Of a stretch of 43,990 nt of DNA, positions 17,312 through 25,286 are shown in pieces. The stretch is from an uncultured Hyphomicrobiales bacterium (lineage in GTDB: Bacteria; Pseudomonadota; Alphaproteobacteria; Rhizobiales; Beijerinckiaceae). The stretch covers positions 1-43,990 of the forward strand of contig CAINNX010000179.1 of assembly GCA_903851305.1 (NCBI GenBank), given 5' to 3'. A program made the translations under genes and the position numbers. The stretch's first letter is position 1. Every line of letters begins with the position of its first letter. The notes below the pieces were generated by a model. That model had not been told where the DNA came from and searched no databases. It saw only the letters and a program-made list of their open reading frames with translations.

Positions 17312-17848
17312 TTAAGCCGCCATACTCGTCCCGGGCGATGGTTCAATCCTGTAAGACGAACCGCGCTCGCCTTCACGAGTCAGCCGGATGATCCGGATGC
17401 CCCGCTTGCGCAAGCCTGTTAAAGTCGCGCGTGTCGTATGTGGCAGCCAGCCCATCGCTTTGGAAACTTCCTTAATCGTGCTGCCTCCTTCTTGCGAGAG
17501 CATCAGCATCACCTGCGAGAGTTTGGAGAATTCCCGGGGCGGGGTCGATGTGGAATTGGCGCGCACATTTGTAGATGACTGGATTACATCTGCTTTGCTC
17601 AAACCAATCTTGATTCCTGATGCGGTTAGTTTCAGGCTGTAATTGCGATCCCCATCCTTGTCATGGCGCCAAACCGGCATGCCGTCTTTTGCGCGAATTT
17701 CTCGTGCAAGCCCCGCTTCAATCAATTTGGTTGCAATCGCGCGGGCAGCTGATCCTCTTAAATCTGGAGAGGATTCTATGCAGCGATCTTCTCGTTGCGC
17801 AGCAACACAAAGCATGTTGCGCTGCGTGGTTGTGAGTTTGAAATTCAT
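17312..17848 (-). CDS. DUF3489-domain, winged-helix-like protein
   Basis: About 178 residues. The C-terminal 70 residues (EGGSTIKEVSKAMGWLPHTTRATLTGL, KRGIRI…SYRIEP) match DUF3489, a small winged-helix-like domain. The N-terminal part is a second putative winged helix (TTTQRNMLCVAAQRED…LIEAGLAREI). It is therefore a likely DNA-binding protein, possibly the regulator of the island. ATG 17848 has AGGAGA 6 bases upstream and is preferred over the longer frame from 17887. It is the first gene of the leftward DUF3489-DUF2924-recombinase operon, and its promoter must lie within 17849-18020. Confidence 0.82.
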   Translation of the reverse strand: MNFKLTTTQRNMLCVAAQREDRCIESSPDLRGSAARAIATKLIEAGLAREIRAKDGMPVWRHDKDGDRNYSLKLTASGIKIGLSKADVIQSSTNVRANSTSTPPREFSKLSQVMLMLSQEGGSTIKEVSKAMGWLPHTTRATLTGLRKRGIRIIRLTREGERGSSYRIEPSPGTSMAA

Positions 17849-18020
17849 AGCGATCTCCTGTCTCAAAGGAGGCGCAATTCTTAGCACCTCACTGAGACAA
17901 GCCCCGGATCAGGGGCATTCAAAACCGTGCGCCCCTTCAAAGGGCTACAATAACTAGACACATGCGTGGTTATAAGAGGAAGTCCAGCCAGAAAAATAAG
18001 AATGTTCTTAAATATTCATT

Positions 18021-18107
18021 TGGTAGCGCCTCCCCGCAACCATATCCTACAAATACAAACACCACATCAAAACGCCCCGATGCAGAAATGCTCGGGGCGT
18101 TTTTTTT
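18021..18107 (+). repeat. Structured intergenic repeat, copy A (3' part only)
   Basis: This stretch begins with TGGTAGCGCCTCCCCGCAAC and ends in a terminator hairpin. It matches the 3' part of copy B (25400-25479) with few differences, and copy C (33292-33367) more weakly. The 5' ~110 bases present in copies B and C are missing here, replaced by the upstream region of the DUF3489 gene. The segment CCCCGCAACCA is also the standard 3' end of an initiator tRNA, so it could be a degenerate attachment site marking the right border of the 12-18 kb island. Confidence 0.6.
18069..18107. terminator. Bidirectional rho-independent terminator
   Basis: AAAACGCCCCGA pairs with TCGGGGCGTTTT around a short loop. 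It is followed by eight T on the + strand and by TTTT on the - strand. It lies one base beyond the stop of the substrate-binding protein gene at 18109 and should end the long leftward ABC/BKACE operon, while blocking rightward transcription from the island. Confidence 0.85.
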
Positions 18108-18108
18108 G

Positions 18109-19101
18109 TTATTTAGCTTCCGCTAGATAGCTCTCATCCATATAGCGGGACGCATCTGTTAGGGCCTTTTTGGGCTCTGCATATTCCGAGCGCAGCCGCA
18201 TAACCATTTTCAGACCTTCGTCGCTGATCTTGAGATCACGATAAATGCCGCTCTTGGCATCTGTGAGCACGGTATAGGCCTTTTCTGCTGCTGGACGTTC
18301 CATTCCCTTCATGCGTGCGAGGAAGATGGAAAGTGCTTCTTCCTTATTGGCGGGATTGGCGAGCCAGCCCACCGATTCCTTGAAGCCTTTGATGAAAGCG
18401 ACAATCTGTGCGCGGTTCTTTTCGGCATTGTCACGCTTGGCGGCACCGACGATCCCTTGATAGGCGCCCAGCTCATCGGTTGCGCGGATGAGGCGTTTGA
18501 AACCCTTGGCTTCGGCTGCCAGATCAAGCGGTGCATTGAGGAGTGTGGCATCCTGTTCGCCTTTCAGCAAAGCTTCGAGGCGTTGTGCGCCGCCACCCAC
18601 GCGCACCCATTTCACATCGGCGTCTATCATGCCGTTTTTCTTCAGCATTTCGCGCTGCACGAAAGCAAAGCCGGTGGTCATGGCATCAACTGAGAATGTC
18701 TTGCCTTTGAGATCTTTGATCGAGGCGACATCGGGCTTGGCCATGACGCTCAACATACCGTTGTCGACACCAAAAAGCGCAACAAAGCCTGCATTGGCAG
18801 GCACATCCGTTGTCTCGCCCTGGCCCTCATTATACGCAATGATATTGTCGATGGCCGTTAAGGCCAGATCATATTTACCATTGTAGAGGTTCTTCGCCAT
18901 TTCGACGGAATTGGGTGTGATGTCGAGAACAGGCTCGACATTATTTTTTTTGAAGAAGCCTTTTTCCTGACCGATCCAGAACGGCCAATTTGATGCGCCG
19001 GCAAAGGCGACGACTTTGAATTCGGCGGCGCATGCCGAAATACAGGTGGAGAGCGCGAAGCCCGCCACCAGTGCTGAACGCAGAAGTTTCATGCTCACCA
19101 T
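18109..19101 (-). CDS. NitT/TauT-type ABC transporter substrate-binding protein (second of two)
   Basis: About 330 residues with a signal peptide (KLLRSALVAGFALSTCISACAA). The NMT1/THI5-like periplasmic fold follows: VVAFAGASNWPFWIGQEKGFFKKNNVE near the N-terminus, then DLALTAIDNIIAYNEGQG and IKDLKGKTFSVDAMTTGFAF. The cysteine before the cleavage site (SACAAEF) leaves a lipoprotein possible but not convincing. Such receptors bind sulfonates, pyrimidines, aromatic acids and similar small organics. GGAGGAG lies 6 bases before ATG 19101, and the ATG at 19107 directly abuts it. It is the last gene of the leftward operon, right behind the permease, whereas another receptor precedes the ATPase. Confidence 0.9.
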   Translation of the reverse strand: MVSMKLLRSALVAGFALSTCISACAAEFKVVAFAGASNWPFWIGQEKGFFKKNNVEPVLDITPNSVEMAKNLYNGKYDLALTAIDNIIAYNEGQGETTDVPANAGFVALFGVDNGMLSVMAKPDVASIKDLKGKTFSVDAMTTGFAFVQREMLKKNGMIDADVKWVRVGGGAQRLEALLKGEQDATLLNAPLDLAAEAKGFKRLIRATDELGAYQGIVGAAKRDNAEKNRAQIVAFIKGFKESVGWLANPANKEEALSIFLARMKGMERPAAEKAYTVLTDAKSGIYRDLKISDEGLKMVMRLRSEYAEPKKALTDASRYMDESYLAEAK

Positions 19102-19157
19102 GTTCATCTCCTCCGAAGGTGATAGCTCTTTTGAGCTCGTTTTTTATGATTGATCTT

Positions 19158-20039
19158 TCAGCCGCGCTGCATGCCCCACCGCCGCACGGTCTTGGCTTCG
19201 ATGAGGCGGAAGATCACAGCTTCAATGATGAGGCCGACCGCCATGACGGTGAGCAGACCTGCAAAGACCGATGCCGTATCGAGCGTATTGCGCTTTTCAA
19301 AAATGTACCAGCCAAGACCGCCTTGGCCTGATGAAACGCCGAAGACGAGTTCGGCTGCGATCAATGTTCGCCAGGCAAAGGCCCAGCCGATTTTAAGACC
19401 CGCCAGAATGGCAGGGAATGCAGCCGGAATCAGAATACCAAACACAAAGCGTAAGCCCTTTAGCCCGAAGGTACGCCCCGCCATGCGCAAAGTTTCGGAG
19501 ACCGAGAGAAAACCCGAATGCATGTTCAGCGCCACCGCCCAGAGCACGGAATGGACGATGACGAAAACAAGTGACGGCCGCCCCAAGCCAAACCACAACA
19601 GTGCCAGCGGCAGAAGCGCAATGGCGGGCAGCGGATTGAACATGGCGGTAAATGTCGAGAGTAGATCGGTGCCAATGCGGCTCGTGACTGCAACTGTGGT
19701 GAGAACAGCTGCAATGGTGAGGCCGATGAAATAGCCGACCACCAAAGTCTGCAATGTCACCGAGAGACGCGCGGGGATCACGCCCGAGGCAAAGCCGTCA
19801 CGCAGCGCTTCCAGCGTGTCGAGGAATGTTGGGAAGGACAGCGGGCTATTGATGAAGCGCGCATAAAATTCCCAGACCAGCGCCACCGCAATGAGAATCA
19901 CTCCGCGTCTGACCGCACCATTGGCAGCAAGCTTTTCAAAGAAGGAGAGTGGCTTGGCCACATCGCCGAGTTCTTTCGGCGCAGTGACGTCAAATTCCAC
20001 TTCGCTGCGATGGGGGAGGGGAAAGCGCGGATGGCTCAT
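19158..20039 (-). CDS. ABC transporter permease (SsuC/TauC family)
   Basis: About 293 residues. A charged cytoplasmic N-terminus (…FDVTAPKELGDVAKPLSF) is followed by roughly six hydrophobic membrane segments. The EAA-type loop that contacts the ATPase is at AGRTFGLKGLRFVFGILIPAA. It forms the membrane channel for the binding protein(s) in this operon. ATG 20039 has GAGGGG 7 bases upstream and follows the ATPase stop by 10 bases. One permease gene is normal for this family, which works as a homodimer. Confidence 0.93.
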   Translation of the reverse strand: MSHPRFPLPHRSEVEFDVTAPKELGDVAKPLSFFEKLAANGAVRRGVILIAVALVWEFYARFINSPLSFPTFLDTLEALRDGFASGVIPARLSVTLQTLVVGYFIGLTIAAVLTTVAVTSRIGTDLLSTFTAMFNPLPAIALLPLALLWFGLGRPSLVFVIVHSVLWAVALNMHSGFLSVSETLRMAGRTFGLKGLRFVFGILIPAAFPAILAGLKIGWAFAWRTLIAAELVFGVSSGQGGLGWYIFEKRNTLDTASVFAGLLTVMAVGLIIEAVIFRLIEAKTVRRWGMQRG

Positions 20040-20049
20040 TTCAGGCCCC

Positions 20050-20859
20050 TCAATGTGCAATATCTTGGCCGTCGAAGAGCATGTGCGAAATGCGCCCCGT
20101 CAGCTGTGCAAATTCAGGACTGGTGCGCTCATCAAGACCCAGATGATCGCAATTGATTTCAGCGCGCACTTGGCCCGGATGGGGCGAGAGAACGACAATG
20201 CGCGAGCCGATGACGACCGCTTCATCAATCGAATGGGTGACGAAGACCAATGTGAAACCAATATCGTCCCACAATTGCAAAAGCTCTTCCTGCATCTTGC
20301 GGCGTGTGAGTGCGTCGAGCGCCGCATAGGGCTCATCCATCAGCAGCACATCGGGCTTCATGGCCATGGCGCGCGCAATGGCAACGCGCTGTTTCATGCC
20401 GCCTGAAAGCATATGCGGATAAGCATCGGCGAATTTGGAGAGGTTCACTTTCCCCAAAGCATCGAGCGCGCGCTGTTTGGCGTCCGTGGCGCTGACACCA
20501 TTGACCTGCATGGGATAGGTCACATTATGCAGTACCGTTTTCCACGGGAGCAATTGATCGAATTCTTGAAAGACCATCATGCGATCAGGGCCGGGGCCTT
20601 CAATCACACGATCTTTGAGAGTCATTTTGCCTTCGACGGGATGAAGAAATCCGGCCATGGCTTTGAGAAGGGTCGACTTGCCGCAGCCTGATGGCCCGAG
20701 CAGGACCAGGCGTTCGTGGGCGTGGATGTCAAAGCTGACGCGATAGGTCGCCGTCACCAGATGATCAGGCGTTTTATATTGCAGCGTTACGCCATCAACG
20801 CGCAACAAGGGCGCGTCCGTATGGGCCTGCGTTGAAACTTGATCCAACACGTCAACCAT
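20050..20859 (-). CDS. ABC transporter ATP-binding protein (SsuB/TauB family)
   Basis: About 269 residues. Walker A is GPSGCGKST, the Q-loop lies in VFQEFDQLLPW, the signature is LSGGMKQR, Walker B is VLLMDEP followed by the D-loop YAALDA, and the switch His is in VFVTHSIDEA. All catalytic elements are intact. It energises uptake with the permease at 19158. The start at ATG 20859 has only a weak GGATG upstream, and the longer frame to 20961 overlaps the preceding gene and is unlikely. The C-terminal tail is typical for importers of this class. Confidence 0.94.
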   Translation of the reverse strand: MVDVLDQVSTQAHTDAPLLRVDGVTLQYKTPDHLVTATYRVSFDIHAHERLVLLGPSGCGKSTLLKAMAGFLHPVEGKMTLKDRVIEGPGPDRMMVFQEFDQLLPWKTVLHNVTYPMQVNGVSATDAKQRALDALGKVNLSKFADAYPHMLSGGMKQRVAIARAMAMKPDVLLMDEPYAALDALTRRKMQEELLQLWDDIGFTLVFVTHSIDEAVVIGSRIVVLSPHPGQVRAEINCDHLGLDERTSPEFAQLTGRISHMLFDGQDIAH

Positions 20860-20912
20860 ATCACATCCATTCAGAAGAGGCCGGCCCGGAGCGGGCCGGC
20901 CTTCCGGAGTGT

Positions 20913-21917
20913 TTAGTTGCTCGCCGTATTGGCGAGATCTGGCACAACCACATCCTGCCATTTGGCGGGAATGTTTTTCAGGCCGCCGGTGCGGCCCATG
21001 AAATCGGCCAGCGTCTGCACGCCATGCAGCGCAGTGCCAAAATCATCTGGCATGGCTTTCAGCATGGCGGTGACTTTGGCTTCATCCAGCAGTTTGGAGG
21101 GCTCGACCTTCAGATAGATGGCTGCGGCCTTGGCGGGGTCTTTGCGGATCATGTCATTGGCTTCTTCCAAAGCCTTGATCAGGACGCCCGCCATTTTCGG
21201 ATTGGCATCGATCCATTTTTTCGTTGCGCCGGCTGCCAAGAAGGTGGAGCGGCCGCCAAAAGCTTCCTCGGACGAAGTGAGCACCTTGGCCTTGCCGCTA
21301 TCGAGCACAAGCTGTGTGAAGGGCGGGGTGGCGAAATAGGCTTTCACTTCTGTGCCGCCGGTTAGCATTGCATTGAGCGACTCGGGATGCGGCAGAGCCA
21401 CAACTTGCGGCTTCATCTTGTCCTGATTGCCTTTGCCAAAGTGCTTTTCAGCGATCATCTGCAAAGCATACATTTGCGGCGAGACGAGAGCCGGCATAGC
21501 GATCTTGTCTGTCGCGCCTAAATCTTCAATCGACTTGGCATCGAGCTTGTTTGACACCAGCACGAGTGGCGAGGAATTGACGCCGGCAATCCCAAAAATC
21601 TGCTGCGGAGAATTGCGCGCCTTGTCCCAAGCAATCAGCATGGCGGCAACGCCATAGACCCCAACATCTACCGAGCCTGAGAGTACCGCGTCTTGCATCG
21701 CGGCTGAGCCCGAGAAGCGCTGGTAGGTCGCTTTGGTCTCAATGCCTGCGGCTTTGGCATGTTTTTCGATGAGCTTCATGTCATCGACGATGAACATTGG
21801 CAGAAAGCCAATGCCAAAGCCTATGCCGATCTTGGTTTCACTTTGTGCGCGCGCACCTTGCGGGGTAGCGAGCAGGGCGGCCGCGAGGCCGAGTGCTGTA
21901 GCGATTTTACGCATCAT
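20913..21917 (-). CDS. NitT/TauT-type ABC transporter substrate-binding protein (first of two)
   Basis: About 334 residues. The signal peptide is MMRKIATALGLAAALLATPQGARA. The mature part has the NMT1-like start (KIGIGFGIGFLPMFIVDDMKLIEKHAKAAG region), QDAVLSGSVDVGVYG and HPESLNAMLTGGTEVKAYFA. It differs clearly from the second receptor at 18109. GGGGAAG precedes ATG 21917. Its position directly upstream of ATPase and permease suggests it is the founder receptor of the transporter, and the second one may broaden the substrate range or have been acquired later. Confidence 0.9.
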   Translation of the reverse strand: MMRKIATALGLAAALLATPQGARAQSETKIGIGFGIGFLPMFIVDDMKLIEKHAKAAGIETKATYQRFSGSAAMQDAVLSGSVDVGVYGVAAMLIAWDKARNSPQQIFGIAGVNSSPLVLVSNKLDAKSIEDLGATDKIAMPALVSPQMYALQMIAEKHFGKGNQDKMKPQVVALPHPESLNAMLTGGTEVKAYFATPPFTQLVLDSGKAKVLTSSEEAFGGRSTFLAAGATKKWIDANPKMAGVLIKALEEANDMIRKDPAKAAAIYLKVEPSKLLDEAKVTAMLKAMPDDFGTALHGVQTLADFMGRTGGLKNIPAKWQDVVVPDLANTASN

Positions 21918-21951
21918 GACGTTTCTTCCCCTTGTGACGTTTCGTTTCTGC

Positions 21952-22302
21952 TCAAGCCGCCTTGGCTGGCTCCAAGGCCATGGCGAGCACAACCATGACC
22001 GGTCTGTTGGTTTTGTTCTTCAGCGTGCGCGATTCGCCGGGCGCAATCCGGCAGGAATCATGCGGTTGCAGGGCCACCTCGCCTTCCGGCGTTTCAATCG
22101 TGAGTTCACCCTCCACGACAAAATAGATTTTCTCCATGGGCGAGGCATCAGGGTCCGTGTGCCCGCCGGGCAGAATTTGTGACATGCCAAGCCACATTTG
22201 CGAAGACGGGCCAGCCTCGCGCCCCTGCAAGCGCAGGCAGCGCATGTCGTAATGGGCAGGCGGATAATAAGCCGGAGCTTCCGAAAAACGCGTCACATGC
22301 AT
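21952..22302 (-). CDS. Small single-domain cupin protein
   Basis: 116 residues that form one cupin barrel. The first motif region is GGHTDPDASPMEKIYFVVEGEL, quoted here as overlapping halves GGHTDPDASPMEK and EKIYFVVEGEL, with His and Glu as possible metal ligands. The second is PHDSCRIAPGESRTLKN, in which the usual second-motif His is not obvious. Metal binding may thus be partial, or the protein may be a binding or folding domain rather than an enzyme. It lies between the quinone-oxidoreductase gene and the transporter genes in one operon. Small cupins in catabolic operons act as isomerases, dioxygenases or sensors, and which applies here cannot be told. Confidence 0.82.
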   Translation of the reverse strand: MHVTRFSEAPAYYPPAHYDMRCLRLQGREAGPSSQMWLGMSQILPGGHTDPDASPMEKIYFVVEGELTIETPEGEVALQPHDSCRIAPGESRTLKNKTNRPVMVVLAMALEPAKAA

Positions 22303-22314
22303 GTGAATGTCTCC

Positions 22315-23328
22315 TCAGCGTTTCGGATCGAAAAGGACGCGGTCACGCGCCGAGCCCATGACGGCAACATAAGCTTTTGCCGCATCTTTCAGCGCATAGA
22401 TGGCACGCTCTTCAATTGGGAAAGGCTTCAGCTTGCCAGCCGCAAAGCCGGGCCCTAACTCGCGCAAGACTGCGCCTGTGGCAACGGAGTTCAAGGCGAG
22501 CGAGTCGATGCCCACATACGTGTGGCGGCCGCGATAGAATTCGAAAATGTTAAATTGAACAATCTTATCGATGGCTGCAATCAGGATCTGGCGGCCCAGA
22601 ATGGCCAGCGCCTTATGCGCGTCCTGAAAATAGGGGTCGCCGACTGTGTTGTAGACAATGTCAGCACCCTTGCCGCCGGTCATGTCGCGCACTTGCGTGG
22701 CAACGTCTCCCTTGGATTTGTCGACGATCTCCACGGGCGCTGACGAGAAGCCCGCATAAGGTTCGCTTTTACGCACTGCGCCGATCACCCGTGCGCCTTG
22801 CCAAGCTGCAATTTGCGCGGCGGCTTGGCCAACTTTGCCATTGACGCCCATGACAAGAACGGTTTCACCGGCCTTCGGCATGCCTGCGCGACGAAAGCCT
22901 TCAATGGCGGTGACGAAGGGTACGCCGATGCCGGCTGCTTCATAGATGGAAATATTGTCGGGCTTTATCACCAGCGCGTCTTTTTCAACAACAAGGTGGC
23001 TTGCATGTGTGCCATCGCGGCGAATACCGAGATCGCCTGATGAGCCAAAAACATGTTTGCCGATTAGGTCGGCGGGACCATCGACAACAGTGCCTGCATA
23101 ATCGCGGCCTGGCGTGCGCGGGAAGATCGCATAGGGCATCATGCCGATAGCGGCTTTGACATCAGACGGATTCACAGCCGCGGCTTGTAATTCGACGATG
23201 ACGTCATCCGCTTTTGTGCGTTGCAAGCGATGCTTCTCAATCGTCGGCGCGACATGGTCGGCATCAACCGCCTTTTCATGCAGGCGCAGGCAGGTGCTTT
23301 CGACTTCGCCGAGAATTTTATCGGACAT
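22315..23328 (-). CDS. Zinc-free MDR-family quinone oxidoreductase-like protein
   Basis: About 337 residues of the medium-chain dehydrogenase/reductase superfamily. The GroES-like N-terminal domain includes AAAVNPSDVKAAIG and PGRDYAGTVVDG. The Rossmann domain has VMGVNGKVGQAAAQIA for NAD(P)H binding, then GGKGADIVYNTVG. The structural-zinc cysteine cluster is absent, as in QOR and enoyl reductases. It probably reduces a conjugated C=C or quinone, in the cytoplasm. ATG 23328 is 26 bases after the BKACE stop. It fits a pathway that saturates an intermediate before or after the BKACE step. Confidence 0.88.
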   Translation of the reverse strand: MSDKILGEVESTCLRLHEKAVDADHVAPTIEKHRLQRTKADDVIVELQAAAVNPSDVKAAIGMMPYAIFPRTPGRDYAGTVVDGPADLIGKHVFGSSGDLGIRRDGTHASHLVVEKDALVIKPDNISIYEAAGIGVPFVTAIEGFRRAGMPKAGETVLVMGVNGKVGQAAAQIAAWQGARVIGAVRKSEPYAGFSSAPVEIVDKSKGDVATQVRDMTGGKGADIVYNTVGDPYFQDAHKALAILGRQILIAAIDKIVQFNIFEFYRGRHTYVGIDSLALNSVATGAVLRELGPGFAAGKLKPFPIEERAIYALKDAAKAYVAVMGSARDRVLFDPKR

Positions 23329-23354
23329 TCTTTTAGCTCTCCCATTTATTCTGT

Positions 23355-24239
23355 TCAGGCAAAGCCCAGCATCACGCGCGTCTCGCGCGCGGAGGCAATC
23401 TGGCCGCCAAGATCTTCCACCATGCAACGTGCTTTTTCAACGAGAGCCGCATTGGATTCTGCGAGCACGCCCTTAGACAGGTAAACACCATCCTCAAGGC
23501 CTACACGCACATGCCCACCGGCGAGATATGATTGCGCCACGCAGGTGAAGGCATGACGGCCAATGCCGATAGCGGTGAAATGCGCATCATTTGGCAAAAG
23601 CGAGCGTGCATAAAGAACAGTCTCAGGGCTAGGCTGGAACCCGTAGGAAACACCCATCACGAAAGATGTGAGGGTGGGGCCTTTCAGCGTGCCGTCTTTG
23701 ATCAGATCATGCATCAACGCAATATCGCCTGAATCGAACAATTCGATCTCAGGCTTTACGCCAGCCTCATTGATGACTTTCGCCATGCGGCGCACATTTT
23801 TGGGCGTATTGATGACAACCTGTCCACCCGAATTCATCGTGTTGAGATCGAGTGTACAAATTTCGGGTTTCAATAAAGCAATATGTTCAACGCGCTTTTC
23901 GGGTGCGAGCAGGGTTGTGCCGGGGCCTGCCACTTTCGGGTCTTCGTCGGAGGGCACAAAGCGCCCACCCGGCCCCGTGGTGATGTTGAGGATCACATCT
24001 TTGTTGCGTGCGCGGATGCGCTCGACCACATCTTGGTAATAAGCAATTTCCATCGATGGCTTGCCGGATCCCGGCTCGCGCACGTGCAGATGCACAATGG
24101 CCGCGCCCGCCTCAGCGGCGCCCAAAGCTGAATTGGCAATCTCTTCGGGCGTGATCGGCAGATAGGGCGTTTGCTCCGGCAGAGTGAGATTTCCGGTGAT
24201 GGCGCAAGTGATGAAGACTTTGTCGAGCGGGCGGCGCAT
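23355..24239 (-). CDS. BKACE: beta-keto acid cleavage enzyme (3-keto-5-aminohexanoate cleavage-like)
   Basis: About 294 residues. The signature IVHLHVREP places the Zn ligands at His50 and His52, and the C-terminal VRVGLEDG supplies the third, Glu249. NITTGPGG (about 85-92) and TLDLNTMNSGG are also typical. BKACEs (DUF849) cleave a beta-keto acid with acetyl-CoA to give acetoacetate plus a new CoA ester. Members act on 3-keto-5-aminohexanoate, dehydrocarnitine, beta-ketoadipate and other beta-keto acids. AAGGAAAA precedes ATG 24239, 11 bases after the SDR stop. The SDR upstream could make the beta-keto acid by oxidising a beta-hydroxy acid, and the ABC importer would bring in the precursor. 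The specific substrate is unknown. Confidence 0.92.
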   Translation of the reverse strand: MRRPLDKVFITCAITGNLTLPEQTPYLPITPEEIANSALGAAEAGAAIVHLHVREPGSGKPSMEIAYYQDVVERIRARNKDVILNITTGPGGRFVPSDEDPKVAGPGTTLLAPEKRVEHIALLKPEICTLDLNTMNSGGQVVINTPKNVRRMAKVINEAGVKPEIELFDSGDIALMHDLIKDGTLKGPTLTSFVMGVSYGFQPSPETVLYARSLLPNDAHFTAIGIGRHAFTCVAQSYLAGGHVRVGLEDGVYLSKGVLAESNAALVEKARCMVEDLGGQIASARETRVMLGFA

Positions 24240-24250
24240 GTTGTTTTCCT

Positions 24251-25015
24251 TCAAAGCGCGCGGCCGCCATCGACGGTGATCGTCGTGCCGGTCGAATAAG
24301 AGAGGTGCGTTGCGCAAGCCAGAACGGCTGCAGCAACATCATCGGCTGTTGCCACACGCTTGAGCGGTGTTGAAGCGGCGGTCTTGGCATTGAATTCCGC
24401 GCCGCGTCCGGCGACAAAGCCCGTGTCCACCACGCCGGGCGAAACATTCATTGCGCGAATTTCAGGTGCGAGCGCGCGGGCCAACGATTTGGTCATGGCT
24501 TCAATGCCAGCCTTCACGGCACCATAGGCAATGTTGGAGCCATTGCCATTATTGGCAGCAATAGAGGAGATCGACACGACGAGCCCGTCGCCCGATGCTT
24601 TCAGCATGGGCGCGAAAGTGCGCACGGTGGCAAATTGGCCGCGCCAATTGATGCTAAACATGTCGTCAATGAGCGCATCATTGAGCGCATCCAGATCAGC
24701 ATGCTGGATCGGCTTGGTGAAGCCAGCCGAATTGACCAGAACGTGCAGCTGATCGCCATATTTCGCCTGCATCGCGTCACGCAATTTCAGCAGACTTGCT
24801 GTGTCGCCAATGTCTGCTGCAAAAGCGGCATGGTTGGTGCCGGGCAGGCTTTTCACAAAAGCCTGCGCTTCAGCTGCCTTGGCGGCATCATCACGATATG
24901 TGATGGCGACATGCGCGCCGCTATCGGCAAACAGCCGCGCAGTGGCTTTGCCGACACCCCCCGCGCCACCCATGATGAGAACAATGCGTCCGTTCTGCGG
25001 AATGGGATAGGTCAT
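24251..25015 (-). CDS. Short-chain dehydrogenase/reductase (SDR)
   Basis: A 254-residue classical SDR. The cofactor motif GGAGGVGK is at 16-23, NSAG at 95-98, the serine region SISS at 148-151, and Tyr164/Lys168 form YxxxK. It ends in TGTTITVDGGRAL. A basic residue after the second strand (TYRDD) suggests NADP(H). It is the first substantial gene of the leftward BKACE/ABC operon. Beta-hydroxy acid oxidation to the beta-keto acid cleaved by BKACE is the natural role to propose, though this is inference from neighbourhood. Confidence 0.93.
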   Translation of the reverse strand: MTYPIPQNGRIVLIMGGAGGVGKATARLFADSGAHVAITYRDDAAKAAEAQAFVKSLPGTNHAAFAADIGDTASLLKLRDAMQAKYGDQLHVLVNSAGFTKPIQHADLDALNDALIDDMFSINWRGQFATVRTFAPMLKASGDGLVVSISSIAANNGNGSNIAYGAVKAGIEAMTKSLARALAPEIRAMNVSPGVVDTGFVAGRGAEFNAKTAASTPLKRVATADDVAAAVLACATHLSYSTGTTITVDGGRAL

Positions 25016-25030
25016 GTTTCGTGTGCTCTC

Positions 25031-25087
25031 TTACTTGATCGGCGGATGGGGCAATTTCCCCACGCCCTTTTCGTCGTCGATGATCAT
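25031..25087 (-). CDS. Very short ORF / possible leader peptide ahead of the SDR
   Basis: An 18-codon frame (MIIDDEKGVGKLPHPPIK) has a strong GGGGAGG six bases before its ATG and ends 15 bases before the SDR start. The ribosome site is better than that of most genes in the window. It could be a leader peptide coupling translation into the operon, or the head of a gene truncated when the IS3-type sequence inserted a few bases upstream. No RNA hairpin pair typical of an attenuator was recognised. Confidence 0.35.
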   Translation of the reverse strand: MIIDDEKGVGKLPHPPIK

Positions 25088-25092
25088 ATGTG

Positions 25093-25273
25093 CCTCCCCG
25101 GTGGCTAGCCCCCACGAGGTAATCCGCTGATTATGTTAGTTGACGATTGTGTTTGTAGCTAGCGCTGGTGTGGCCGGCGAAGCCGGTCCGGGATGGACAG
25201 CTGGCCGCTGAAGGACCTCTGCCGCAAGGGGTGGCCAGACCCCATCAGGTGATCCGGCTTTTATGTTAGTTGG
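25093..25273 (-). mobile_element. IS3-family remnants: two right ends in reverse orientation
   Basis: On the - strand, bases 25240 to about 25110 encode the transposase tail (PPLAAEVLQRPAV…, ending LATNTIVN then TAA) followed by the element's right end. This matches 1016-1135 and 43838-43905. A second right end of the same type lies at about 25273-25230 and runs directly into it, so two partial copies are joined or nested. No catalytic part of a transposase remains. The region sits upstream of the SDR/BKACE operon, whose promoter may therefore lie within IS-derived DNA. Confidence 0.75.
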
Positions 25274-25286
25274 AGATTTGCTTGAA

